Counted from the stretch's first letter, positions 16,794 to 25,632 are shown. The stretch is DNA of 46,799 bases from Bacilli bacterium (GCA_017511945.1 JAFWHR010000022.1:1-46799); one strand, 5' to 3'. Translations and numbers: made by a program. Notes: generated from the letters alone by a model not told the origin.

Positions 16794-17493
16794 GTGAAAA
16801 TAAACTCAAATACTTATAATAATGGCTCAAATGAACAAAACAATATGAGTACTAAGGATTATAGAGTTATTGAGGTAATAGGTGATTTAATAACAGGAAA
16901 AGCCACTTTAAGTCAAGAAGATACAATTTCAAAAGTAATAAGTGAAATGGGACAAGATCCAATTATTTCATATGATAATGAAGGCAATATTATTTTAGAT
17001 TTGATCATTTAAGCCCTTGAGGTAAAGAAGGATATATTTTTAAGGTTGATAGAAATGGAAGAGTTTATGAAAAAGAAGTATTCACTTCCGGGACAACAAG
17101 ATATGTCCATGAAACTATTAGGGCAGATTCTGAAGGTAATGCGATAAGTTCAACTGTGAAAACTGTTGGAAACATTTGTGATAAAGGTCGTCTGGGTACT
17201 GAAATGGTCAAATATAAGTATTCAAAAGGAAGTAGAATAGATAGCAATTATGAATCAGCAAGTGATAAAAAATTCCATTAAGGTCATCTTATAAATATAA
17301 TACCACGACAGGTCATGACGAAGAGATAATAAAAAATATGATCCGCTCGGTGATATTGAAGATGAACATATTTGTGTAGATGGAAAGAAGGCTTGGGAAA
17401 AGACCTATTACCCAAGTAGAGAAACAGAAGCAAGCTTATTATTATGATTCGAATGGTAATAATATTTCAAAAACAGAATTTGCCAGAAAATAA
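16794..17493 (+). pseudogene. frameshifted paralogue of the 7248-7937 gene
   Basis: The first 72 codons (GTG 16794 to TAA 17012) contain YRVIEVIGDLITG and SYDNEGNIILD, aligning with RNIIDNIGDML and NYDGSGNAIVDD of the intact gene. After a one-base shift near 17000 the similarity goes on: DHLSP, a TGA stop at 17018-17020, then GKEGYIFKVDRNGRVYEKEVF, which matches HLDKDGYKKGKIYTINKEG. Two more frame changes follow, and the end (YYYDSNGNNISKTEFARK, stop 17491-17493) matches the C-terminus of the intact copy (YNISKQEYEQKK). At least three frameshifts and one stop: a decayed gene, also lacking a ribosome site at its start. Confidence 0.8.
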
Positions 17494-17980
17494 AAGTCTG
17501 AGTATCCAGTCCCTTTAGATATTAATTATTATAACAAATTACTATATCTTAATATAAACACATATTTGGGAATACGATGATTTTATACAACTGAAATCAC
17601 AGTTTTTGTTATTGACTTATGCCTTTAAAGTAAAAAAGTAACATGGATTACCACGGTAACTAAAAAGTTTTTATGTATGTCCTACAAGTATCTCCAATAT
17701 TTCCATACAAAAGTAGAGAAAAATTTAGGATAATTGTAGTTGATTACACATTATACAGGTAGTTTATGATTAACATGATAAAAAAGTTATTCCAAAAGAT
17801 ATAACAATTAATATAATAAAAATGTTAATTCACATTTAATAAATCAAAGATTGATAAATTAGAAAATATCTATGATGATGAGACCAAAGATATTGATGAA
17901 AAATTTTGAAATAAATTATAAATAAAGATTATTTATGAAAAATTGTTCAGTAAATAGTATTGTAATTTTAGGAGGCAAGT
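17494..17980 (+). other. degenerate intergenic stretch inside the island
   Basis: No intact frame with a ribosome site. One stop-free fragment at about 17844-17909 (reading SKIDKLENIYDDE) looks like the leftover of a gene. AGGAGGC at the right end belongs to the next gene. I see no insertion sequence ends or tRNA. Confidence 0.5.
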
Positions 17981-18742
17981 ATGGGTAGTTCAATAAAAAA
18001 AATAAATATAAATACTTTAAAGGAAGATGGTGCTAGATCATTAAAAAATATATCTGCAATCGGTGTAAATCAAAAAAAAATTAATAGTTTAAAATTAAAT
18101 TCTAATGATATTGATACTTTAGATTATGAAAATATGTCATATAAAAAAAAGGGGAAATATAAGGTTGATAAAATAGAGTATGATGAAAATGGAAAAAAAG
18201 TCATGGAAAGAATAGTTTATCCAGATGGGAAATATAAAGTGATACATTTTTCTAAAAGTAATCCTGATAAAATAGAATCAATAGAGTTTTCAGATTCAAA
18301 AAGAATATATTATCGCGAAGATGGGAGTATTTATAGAATGGAAGTAAATACTAAACTCGGACGAGCAGATGTCAGTTATAAGGATGGGAAGATAGCGCAG
18401 ATAATCTTAAATCGAAATGGGCCAAAAAGAGATGGAAAATGGCAAGAAATTGATGTTGAATACTATGAAAATGGTAAGGTTAAAAATATTTCAATGGATA
18501 AAAAAACTGCAAAAGAATTACATATTACATTTTATGATCCAAAGCAACAATACCATTCACCAGATTCTATAGTAGATAAAGTATCGTTTGACGAAAATGG
18601 CAAACCAACATATGTTCATGATTATTATAATGAGTCCGGTACAATGCAAGATTATGATTTTGAACAAACTATAGTTGATTTAAGTGGATTTAATGATTAC
18701 ATCGACTCAATAAATTCACTTCAAGAGCCGATGGATTATTAA
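17981..18742 (+). CDS. type VII island cargo-like protein with strand repeats
   Basis: A 253-residue protein starting MGSSIKKININ after a strong AGGAGGC site. It shares the N-terminal IKK(V/I)N motif with the genes at 7248 and 15346. Residues 60-215 are beta-strand repeats with turns such as YDENGKK, YPDGKY, REDGSIY and FDENGKP, the toxin_YwqK/RHS-like style. The C-terminus (about 220-253) is acidic. No signal peptide, membrane helix or recognised catalytic domain. It is the last gene of the island and is followed by a clear terminator. Function unknown; an export substrate of EssC is inferred from motif sharing and position. Confidence 0.6.
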   Translation: MGSSIKKININTLKEDGARSLKNISAIGVNQKKINSLKLNSNDIDTLDYENMSYKKKGKYKVDKIEYDENGKKVMERIVYPDGKYKVIHFSKSNPDKIESIEFSDSKRIYYREDGSIYRMEVNTKLGRADVSYKDGKIAQIILNRNGPKRDGKWQEIDVEYYENGKVKNISMDKKTAKELHITFYDPKQQYHSPDSIVDKVSFDENGKPTYVHDYYNESGTMQDYDFEQTIVDLSGFNDYIDSINSLQEPMDY

Positions 18743-19023
18743 AATATTATAATAATTAGATCATATATAATTTAATGGATAGGAATTGTAAGAGCTAAAC
18801 ATCATAAGTATGTATAATAACATTCAAAATATTTTGAGAAAAACAGTAAGAATTAATGGTTCTTTATTAAACGTTATTAGTAAAAATTAAATATTATAAT
18901 GACAGAGGATGATGAAAATCATCTTTTTATGTATAAAAATATTTTACAATTACAGTTAAATATTACTTATTATTCTACATTTTATTTAACTAAAAGATAA
19001 TAAAATGATCTTAGGGTGATACA
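18743..19023 (+). other. right border of the island
   Basis: AT-rich non-coding sequence holding the terminator at 18905-18928 and then the spoIIP ribosome site. TTTTACAATT at 18942-18951 also occurs just after gpr at 5380-5389; this could mark the island ends or be chance. Confidence 0.4.
18905..18928 (+). terminator. intrinsic terminator closing the island
   Basis: GATGAT (18908-18913), loop GAAA, ATCATC (18918-18923), then TTTTT. Confidence 0.75.
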
Positions 19024-19983
19024 TTGAAAAAAATGAAACTTAAGAAAAAGAGAAGATTTAAATATAGAATATTGCTGTATGGTGTTGTAATGTTTATAGG
19101 ATATGAATTATCATTTAATATTATAATGGATCATAAACTTGTAAAAAGTAATGAAACATTTGTTAAGGCGCTTCTAATAGATTCAAATTATACTAGACTA
19201 TATGAAAAAAAAGAAGATAATTTATTTACAAAAATATTTAAAAAAGTGATCGATGTAAATGAGCCAGTTACTATTTTAGATAATGTATTTCATTTGAAAA
19301 ACATCAAGGAAAAGTCAAATAGTCAAATGGCTTACGTAAATAATCCAAATATAGAGACAAAAAAAATAGAAAAAGAACCGGAAGTGTACATATATAATAC
19401 CCATCAATCAGAGACTTATCAAGGTGGACCACTAGAAGGTTATAACATAACCCCAGGAGTGATGATGGCATCTTATATACTGCAAAATAAACTTGCAGAA
19501 GTTGACGTAAAATCGTTAGTTATGGAGCAAAACCTAATAGATTATATGAACATAAACAATATGAATCATGCAAAAAGTTATATAGCGTCTAGAAAATTTT
19601 TAGAAGAAGCGATAAATAACAATAACTTTAAATTGATATTAGACATTCATAGAGATTCAGTTCCAAAAGACAAATCCACAGTAATAATAAACAACAAACC
19701 ATGTGCTAAAATACTATTTGTAATTGGTGAGGAATATGATACATACCAAGAAAATTTAAAAACAACAAATAGACTAAACGGTAAAATTAGTGAAAAATAC
19801 CCAGACCTTACAAGAGGAATAATTACAAAAGGAGGATCAGGAAGTAATGGCATATACAATCAAGATTTAAACCCAAATATAACCCTAATAGAAATAGGTG
19901 CAGATGAAAACACAATAGATGAAGTTTTAAACACCATAGAATTGATCGCACCAATAATAGGAGATTATGTAAATGGAAGATAA
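19024..19983 (+). CDS. spoIIP: stage II sporulation protein P (SpoIIP)
   Basis: A 319-residue protein with a basic N-terminus and one membrane segment (about residues 14-35), then a catalytic domain carrying the SpoIIP signatures: VYIYNTHQSETY, ILDIHRDS and LIEIGADENT, which supply the two His and one Glu of the zinc site. SpoIIP is the amidase/endopeptidase that, with SpoIID and SpoIIM, degrades septal peptidoglycan during engulfment. The start is TTG 19024, 4 bases after AGGGTGAT, as in gpr. It overlaps the next gene by 11 bases. In Bacillus spoIIP directly follows gpr; here 13.6 kb of type VII island separates them. Confidence 0.93.
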   Translation: MKKMKLKKKRRFKYRILLYGVVMFIGYELSFNIIMDHKLVKSNETFVKALLIDSNYTRLYEKKEDNLFTKIFKKVIDVNEPVTILDNVFHLKNIKEKSNSQMAYVNNPNIETKKIEKEPEVYIYNTHQSETYQGGPLEGYNITPGVMMASYILQNKLAEVDVKSLVMEQNLIDYMNINNMNHAKSYIASRKFLEEAINNNNFKLILDIHRDSVPKDKSTVIINNKPCAKILFVIGEEYDTYQENLKTTNRLNGKISEKYPDLTRGIITKGGSGSNGIYNQDLNPNITLIEIGADENTIDEVLNTIELIAPIIGDYVNGR

Positions 19984-20302
19984 ATTCAATACAATATTTA
20001 AACATTTTATAATCGTTAGTTTCATAATATTCACCGCACTATACATATCTCAAGCATCAGGGTATTATGAATATAAAAACAAAAAAAAAGTTGCTTTAAC
20101 AAATCAGCAGATAAAACAATTTGAAAAGGACGTAAGTGAAGGAAAAAAAGTCAATATTAAAAAGTACACAGAAATTAACAATAAAAACTATCAAAATAAA
20201 ATGTCTAAAACAGGACTATCAATATCCTCTATATCAGAAAAAATAATCCAAAAGATAATAAATGAAACTTTTAAAATTTTATCGAAAGTTATGGGAGAAT
20301 AG
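19973..20302 (+). CDS. YqxA-like small membrane protein
   Basis: A 109-residue protein with one N-terminal membrane helix (about residues 10-28, ending ISQASGYY) and a basic, helical C-terminal domain. It overlaps spoIIP by 11 bases and is surely co-translated. In Bacillus this position is taken by yqxA (DUF3679), which has the same size and layout, so I call it YqxA-like from position and topology rather than strong sequence identity. Function unknown in both. Confidence 0.6.
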   Translation: MEDKFNTIFKHFIIVSFIIFTALYISQASGYYEYKNKKKVALTNQQIKQFEKDVSEGKKVNIKKYTEINNKNYQNKMSKTGLSISSISEKIIQKIINETFKILSKVMGE

Positions 20303-20350
20303 AACAAAATGTGTTATTATATATACGTGAGAGATAAAAAGAAAGCAGTG

Positions 20351-21265
20351 ATGAAAGTGAAGTTGATAATAGGAAGTCACGTATCATATACAAAAGATGA
20401 GGGACTGGTTGGAAGTGTTAAAGAGGCATTAAGTTATAATTCAAATACATTTATGTTTTATACAGGAGCTCCACAAAATACATTCAGAGCAAACATAGAT
20501 ATAGATAAAACAAACAAGGCAAAAAAACTCATGAAAGAAAATGGGATAGATATCAAAAATGTCATAATCCACGCACCATATATAATCAATCTGGCAAATG
20601 ATAAGGATATAGATAAATACAAATTTACCATAAACTTTTTAAAACAAGAAGTCGAAAGAGCTAAAGTGTTTGGAATTGATAAGATAGTACTTCACCCAGG
20701 AAGTCATGTTGGACTAGGTGAAGAAAAAGCTATCAAAAACATCTCTAGAGGATTAAATGAAGTATTAAAAGATGAAGGGCCAATAATATGCCTAGAAACT
20801 ATGGCTGGAAAAGGGACAGAAGTTGGAAAGACATTTAAACAAATCAAAAGTATAATAGATAACGTAGATAACAAAGATAGAGTAATGGTGTGTCTAGATA
20901 CATGTCATTTAAATGATGCAGGTTATGACATGAGCAAATTTGATGAAGTTTTAGATGAATTTGATAAAATTATAGGTATAAAAAAAATAGGATGTATTCA
21001 CATCAACGATAGTAAAAATGAAATTAATTCTCACAAAGATAGACATGAAAACATAGGAAAAGGTAAGTTAGGCTTTAATACATTAATAAACATAATATAT
21101 GATGAAAAACTTAAAGAAATACCAAAAATATTAGAAACTCCATATGTGAGTATAGATGGCGGAAAAGATAGAACATATCCTCCATACAAATTTGAAATCC
21201 AAATGATAAGAAAAAAAGAGTTTAATGATTCATTATATGAAGATATAAGAAATTATTATAGATAA
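20351..21265 (+). CDS. nfo: endonuclease IV (deoxyribonuclease IV)
   Basis: About 304 residues, an AP endonuclease 2 TIM barrel. Metal ligands and signatures are in place: IIGSHVS at the start, IIHAPYIIN, LHPGSHVG, CLETMAGKG, CLDTCHLNDAGYD, IHINDSKN and DRHENIGKG. Nfo cleaves DNA 5' of abasic sites and repairs oxidised 3' ends, and in Bacillus it protects spores during germination, which fits the neighbours. I prefer ATG 20351 because the barrel begins directly after it; an in-frame start at 20309 would add 14 residues not seen in the family. No strong ribosome site precedes it. It converges on the next gene with a 10-base overlap. Confidence 0.93.
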   Translation: MKVKLIIGSHVSYTKDEGLVGSVKEALSYNSNTFMFYTGAPQNTFRANIDIDKTNKAKKLMKENGIDIKNVIIHAPYIINLANDKDIDKYKFTINFLKQEVERAKVFGIDKIVLHPGSHVGLGEEKAIKNISRGLNEVLKDEGPIICLETMAGKGTEVGKTFKQIKSIIDNVDNKDRVMVCLDTCHLNDAGYDMSKFDEVLDEFDKIIGIKKIGCIHINDSKNEINSHKDRHENIGKGKLGFNTLINIIYDEKLKEIPKILETPYVSIDGGKDRTYPPYKFEIQMIRKKEFNDSLYEDIRNYYR

Positions 21266-21513
21266 CTCTTATATTTTTCTTTATAGTAGTAAAATAATTT
21301 TTCTATTTCAAAAGCTTTATCACCCAATTTACATTTCATATCATTTATAATTGGACAAGGATCATCATAAAGCAAATCCTCCCAATTATTTTTTAGGTAT
21401 GTTTTTAATACATTTGCCTCATCTAAAGATAAATAAATGTCATTTTCTTCTCCAAATTTTACTATATCATGAACATTAATTTTATTAATGTAATTTTTAA
21501 TAATAAATCTCAT
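21256..21513 (-). CDS. DUF2624-like (YqfT-like) small protein
   Basis: An 85-residue helical protein starting MRFIIKNYINKI, with a strong AAGGGGG site. Size, start (a strand, then VHDIVKFGEENDIYLSLDEANVL) and position beside nfo match Bacillus YqfT (DUF2624), though there it is not necessarily on the opposite strand. No membrane segment or known catalytic motif. It overlaps the 3' end of nfo by 10 bases and is divergent from the PBP gene. Confidence 0.55.
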   Translation of the reverse strand: MRFIIKNYINKINVHDIVKFGEENDIYLSLDEANVLKTYLKNNWEDLLYDDPCPIINDMKCKLGDKAFEIEKLFYYYKEKYKSYL

Positions 21514-21567
21514 AAAAGCCCCCTTAAACTAATTATATGAAAAAGAGAAAGTAGAGGTGATAAAAGT

Positions 21568-23706
21568 ATGAAAAAAAATCCAAAATTAAAACTTAAAACA
21601 TCTAAACTGAGTTACAAGACAAAACATCCAAAAAAAAGAATTCCAAAAAAGAAATATAAGAGAAAAAAACAGACTCACAATACCAACTACAGCATATATA
21701 AAGAAAGTAAAGACATAAAAGGCGAAATTGAAAAGAGATATAATATTCTAACGTTTTTCATAATATTATTGCTACTTATACTTTTAATCGCCCTATTTAC
21801 AATTCAAATAATTCATAAAGAAAAATATAAAAAGGAACTTAAGACATTAACTAAAAAGATAGTATATGGTCCTTCTGCTCCTAGAGGAAGAATATATGAT
21901 AGAAACGGAAAACTATTAGTAGATAATAAACCTTTAAAAATCATATACTATAAAAAGCCATCTAAAGTAACAGTAAAACAAGAAGTCGATATAGCATATA
22001 GACTCGCTGATATGTTAGAAATTGAAAATAAATTAAAAGACTACGATTTAAAAATATTTTGGATGAGAAATAATAAACAGCAGGCAAAGAAAAAGATAAC
22101 AAAAGATGAGTGGAAAAAACTAGAGGAGAGAAAACTAACCGTAGACGATATAGAAGATATGCAGTTAGAGAGAATAACAGAAGAAGATCTATCAATATAT
22201 TCTGAACATGACAGAAAAGCAGCTTACATATATACTTTAATGAACACAGGATATTCATATGCTGAAAAAGTTATTAAGAACAAAGATGTTAAAGATGAAG
22301 AGTACGCTTTAATATCAGAAAACTTATCCAAATTAAAAGGAGTTAATACAAAACTAGATTGGGAAAGAACATATCCATATGGAGATACATTTAAAACACT
22401 TCTAGGAACAGTTTCAACAAGTAAATCAGGAATACCAAAGGAATTGAAAGATCACTATTTAGATAAAGGATATTCTATGGACGATAGAGTAGGAATAAGT
22501 TATATAGAGTATCAATATGAAGATTTACTAAAAGGTAAAAAGAACAAATATGAAGTTCTATCAGATGGATCATATAAACTGATAAAAGAAGGCTCTAGAG
22601 GAACCGATATAGTTCTATCTATAGATATAGACCTTCAAAAAGAGGTAGACCAAATCCTATCAGAAGAAGTATTAAATACTAAATTAGAGGCCAACACAGA
22701 ATACTATAACCGCTCATTTGTCGTAATTACAAATCCTAAAACAGGAGAGGTACTAGCAGTTAGTGGAAAACAGTTAAAAGAAGATAATGGTCAGATGAAA
22801 ACAGCAGACTACACTCCAGGAGCGTTAACCTCACCAGTTGTTCCAGGATCAGTAATTAAAGGAGCATCACAAATAGTAGGATATAATACAGGCGCACTAA
22901 AACCAGGTGAAGTGAGATACGATACATGTGTAAAAATACAAGCAACCCCAATAAAGTGTTCTTGGAAACCACTAGGAAGACTAGATGACATCAGCGCAAT
23001 TGCATACTCATCAAACACATATCAGTACTTTACAGCCATAAAAGTTGGCAAAGGAAACTATCAATACGATAGACCACTTTCAATTGATAAAGAAGCTTTT
23101 AACACATACAGAAACACATTTAATGAATTTGGCTTAGGAGTAAAGACGGAGATAGATCTTCCAAATGAGAGTACAGGATATAAGGGAACAGATACATCAC
23201 CAGGTCATCTATTAGACTTTGCTATAGGTCAGTATGATAACTATACCCCAATGGGCCTTGCCCAGTATATAAGTACAATTGCAAACTCTGGAAAGAGGAT
23301 GAAACTAAATCTATTTAAGCATGCCCTCGGTGAGACAGAAGATAAAAACGTAAAAGAATTAAATCAAGTAAACACATCACCAGAGTATATGGAAAGAGTT
23401 AAAGAAGGATTTAAAGCAGTACTTTCATATGGTACCGGAGTAGGTTATATAGATATGAACTACCGTCCTGCAGGAAAAACAGGAACATCACAGAGTTTTG
23501 TCGATACAAATGGAGATGGAAAAGTTGATACAGAGACGATCTCAACTACTTTTGCCGCATATGCACCTTACGAAGATCCAAGAGTAACGTTTACTATAAT
23601 CTCACCAGATGTATCACATAATAATGGATTTACTACACATCAATCCAATATAAATTCGAGAATTGCAAATAGAGTTTCACAAAAATACTTTGAAATTTAT
23701 AAATAA
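21568..23706 (+). CDS. class B penicillin-binding protein (PBP2 type)
   Basis: A 712-residue protein. It opens with about 60 very basic cytosolic residues and has one membrane helix (about 64-88). A PBP dimer domain begins with APRGRIYDRNGKLL, with an inserted helical region around 160-260, and a transpeptidase domain follows. Active-site motifs are SVIK (Ser428), SSN (481-483) and KTG (637-639). It is a D,D-transpeptidase cross-linking peptidoglycan, most likely in the elongation or spore-cortex machinery; the exact subtype is uncertain. The long Lys-rich N-terminus is unusual. GAGGTGAT precedes the ATG. The promoter of rpmG lies across its 3' end. Confidence 0.9.
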   Translation: MKKNPKLKLKTSKLSYKTKHPKKRIPKKKYKRKKQTHNTNYSIYKESKDIKGEIEKRYNILTFFIILLLLILLIALFTIQIIHKEKYKKELKTLTKKIVYGPSAPRGRIYDRNGKLLVDNKPLKIIYYKKPSKVTVKQEVDIAYRLADMLEIENKLKDYDLKIFWMRNNKQQAKKKITKDEWKKLEERKLTVDDIEDMQLERITEEDLSIYSEHDRKAAYIYTLMNTGYSYAEKVIKNKDVKDEEYALISENLSKLKGVNTKLDWERTYPYGDTFKTLLGTVSTSKSGIPKELKDHYLDKGYSMDDRVGISYIEYQYEDLLKGKKNKYEVLSDGSYKLIKEGSRGTDIVLSIDIDLQKEVDQILSEEVLNTKLEANTEYYNRSFVVITNPKTGEVLAVSGKQLKEDNGQMKTADYTPGALTSPVVPGSVIKGASQIVGYNTGALKPGEVRYDTCVKIQATPIKCSWKPLGRLDDISAIAYSSNTYQYFTAIKVGKGNYQYDRPLSIDKEAFNTYRNTFNEFGLGVKTEIDLPNESTGYKGTDTSPGHLLDFAIGQYDNYTPMGLAQYISTIANSGKRMKLNLFKHALGETEDKNVKELNQVNTSPEYMERVKEGFKAVLSYGTGVGYIDMNYRPAGKTGTSQSFVDTNGDGKVDTETISTTFAAYAPYEDPRVTFTIISPDVSHNNGFTTHQSNINSRIANRVSQKYFEIYK

Positions 23707-23717
23707 TGTGTTAAAAT
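23690..23717 (+). promoter_or_regulatory. promoter of rpmG-efp
   Basis: TTGAAA (23690-23695), 16-base spacer ending TGT, TAAAAT (23712-23717). The -35 is inside the PBP gene. Confidence 0.65.
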
Positions 23718-23749
23718 ATATATAGAAATCTGAAAAAGGAGGAAGAACT

Positions 23750-23917
23750 ATGGCAAAAAAAGGAGAAGCAAGAGAGAATATAACATTAGTTTGCTCAGTT
23801 TGTAAAAATGAAAACTACAGAGTAGAAAAGAATAAAAGAAATACTCCAGAACGTTTAAAATTAAATAAATATTGTCCTAAGTGTCAAAAACATCAACAGC
23901 ACACAGAGAAAAAGTAG
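23750..23917 (+). CDS. rpmG: 50S ribosomal protein L33
   Basis: A 55-codon gene after AAAGGAGGAAGAACT. The product starts MAKKGEARENITLVCSVC and has two CxxC zinc knuckles (CSVC at about 15-18 and CPKC at about 42-45) with the NKRNTPERLKLNKYCP stretch of L33. It is the zinc-binding (C+) form. It heads a unit with efp, 11 bases downstream. Confidence 0.95.
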   Translation: MAKKGEARENITLVCSVCKNENYRVEKNKRNTPERLKLNKYCPKCQKHQQHTEKK

Positions 23918-23928
23918 GAGGTTAGAAA

Positions 23929-24486
23929 ATGATTAATATAAATGATATTAAAAATGGTATGACAATAATAATTGATGGAAATATATTTCTTATTCAAGAA
24001 TTTCAACATGTCAAACCAGGTAAAGGCCCTGCTTTTGTAAGAATAAAACTTAAAAATTTACGTACAGGTTCAACCATTGAGAATACTTTCAACACTAATA
24101 TAAAGTTTGAAAAAGCTTTAGTTGAGAAGAAACCGATGCAGTATTTATATGGATCAGCTGATAAATATAACTTTATGAATATGGAATCATATGAACAGAT
24201 AGAACTAACTAAAGATCAACTTGGAGATGATTCTAAATATCTTAAAGAAGGATTAGATTTGGATGTAACATTTTATAAAGGAGAGGTACTAGGCATAACT
24301 CTACCAGAAAAAATAGAATATGGGATTGCTCATACCGAACCAGGAGTAAAAGGAAATACTGCAACAAGTGCAACTAAAGATGCTACTTTAGAAAATGGAC
24401 TTACGATAAAAGTACCATTGTTCATAAATGAAAATGATAGAGTAGTAGTATCTACTAAAGATGGTAAATACAATTCAAGGGCATAA
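23929..24486 (+). CDS. efp: translation elongation factor P
   Basis: A 185-residue protein, full length for EF-P, with the KOW-like N-terminal domain, the modification loop HVKPGKGPAF (Lys32 at the tip) and two OB domains ending in VSTKDGKYNSRA. EF-P relieves ribosome stalling at polyproline stretches. The AGGAGG site is 8 bases before the ATG. Located between rpmG and a coiled-coil protein gene. Confidence 0.96.
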   Translation: MININDIKNGMTIIIDGNIFLIQEFQHVKPGKGPAFVRIKLKNLRTGSTIENTFNTNIKFEKALVEKKPMQYLYGSADKYNFMNMESYEQIELTKDQLGDDSKYLKEGLDLDVTFYKGEVLGITLPEKIEYGIAHTEPGVKGNTATSATKDATLENGLTIKVPLFINENDRVVVSTKDGKYNSRA

Positions 24487-24514
24487 TAATTAAAAGGATA
24501 AAGAGGTGGAAAAA

Positions 24515-25513
24515 ATGTTAGAAAAAGAGAGATTTTTAGCTATTAAAAAACTTGCTAGAGATATTAGAAAAGATAATAAAAAGAGATTTGAAGAGTTTGA
24601 AGATGTTCCCGTTGAAATTGCTATAAGAGATAAAAATGATTTTATCGAATCAATTATTAATAATATGGCCAGTGCGTTCAGTGAAGGAGAGCAAGGAAAA
24701 GAAGAAAAACAGATTTTCAGAGCCAATATATTAATTCCAGATGATGATGAATTCTTTGATACTTATTCTAAAGATAAAAACATTAGAAACCTAATGAATA
24801 AATATTCAGTAAATATCGAAGACATAATGAGTAAAATTACCGAATTAAACATCTACGGAAAATATATAGATGAATCTGATGACGTAGTTGATGAAATTGT
24901 AAGTATCTCTCCAAAAGAGGCAGAAGATCTTCTTGATGAGATAGATAGTCTATCCAATACACTTACAAATTTAGATTTAAATTTAAAAGAATATGATGAT
25001 TTAAAAGATGAAACATCTAAGTTTAAATATGACGAATTAAAAGATGAAAACCCTAAATTTATAAGTTCTAAAGTAAATGACAAACCTAAAGAAGAGTTAA
25101 AACAAGAAAACGAAGAACCTGTTGAAGAATCATTTGACAAAGATGATGATTTCTTAGGTGAATCATTTGATAATATTAATAGCGCAATTTCAGGATTTGT
25201 AAGTGATTATAACAGCTTAAAAGAAGAGTTAAAACAGAATACTAAATACATCTCATCACTAGAAAAGAATGTAAAAAATCTAACTGATGAAAAGAGCAAA
25301 ATTAAAAATGAAACGACAAAATTAAAGACTGAAATAAGATCTTTAAAATCAGATAATTCTGGATTGAAAAATGAAAACTCTGAATTAAAAAATAAAAATT
25401 CTGAATTAGAAAATGAAAATTCAAAATTGAATAAGCGTACAAAAGCACTAGAGGAAAAACTATATAAAAGTATGGAACTTCTTAAAAAAGTTTATACAGG
25501 AATTAAAGACTAG
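24515..25513 (+). CDS. acidic coiled-coil protein, unknown function
   Basis: ATG 24515 follows AAGAGGTGG. The roughly 332-residue protein has three parts: residues 1-125 with mixed helices and the segment IFRANILIPDDDEFF; 125-215 acidic and low complexity (DDLKDETSKF-like repeats); and 220-325 a long coiled coil, ending in tandem seven-residue units of the type NENSELK. No signal peptide or membrane segment. It follows efp closely and ends in a terminator, so it is probably transcribed with rpmG-efp. I do not recognise the family; a structural or scaffolding role would be a guess. Confidence 0.7.
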   Translation: MLEKERFLAIKKLARDIRKDNKKRFEEFEDVPVEIAIRDKNDFIESIINNMASAFSEGEQGKEEKQIFRANILIPDDDEFFDTYSKDKNIRNLMNKYSVNIEDIMSKITELNIYGKYIDESDDVVDEIVSISPKEAEDLLDEIDSLSNTLTNLDLNLKEYDDLKDETSKFKYDELKDENPKFISSKVNDKPKEELKQENEEPVEESFDKDDDFLGESFDNINSAISGFVSDYNSLKEELKQNTKYISSLEKNVKNLTDEKSKIKNETTKLKTEIRSLKSDNSGLKNENSELKNKNSELENENSKLNKRTKALEEKLYKSMELLKKVYTGIKD

Positions 25514-25530
25514 TATTATCTAGTTTTTTT
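25505..25530 (+). terminator. intrinsic terminator
   Basis: ACTAG (25509-25513), loop TATTAT, CTAGT (25520-25524), extended by A-T pairs and followed by a run of T. The gene's stop codon is within it. Confidence 0.7.
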
Positions 25531-25560
25531 AATTTCTTATAAAAAAAGGAAATTACCTCG

Positions 25561-25632
25561 TTTACATCGAATGTTATATATAGAAGATACTTTTTAAGTA
25601 TTTTCAAAATATATAGAAAGGACCGATGTAAA
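25561..25632 (+). promoter_or_regulatory. structured leader of the Rpn-family gene
   Basis: A perfect 9-bp inverted repeat, TTTACATCG (25561-25569) and CGATGTAAA (25624-25632), encloses the ribosome site AAAGGA and ends exactly at the start codon. An inner hairpin ATACTT/AAGTAT lies at about 25587-25601. This could hide the start of translation. Confidence 0.5.

Noticed and set aside
25350-25440. Tandem repeats in the coiled-coil gene as a CRISPR or minisatellite
   Set aside because: Units are in-frame heptads of a coiled coil; no spacers.
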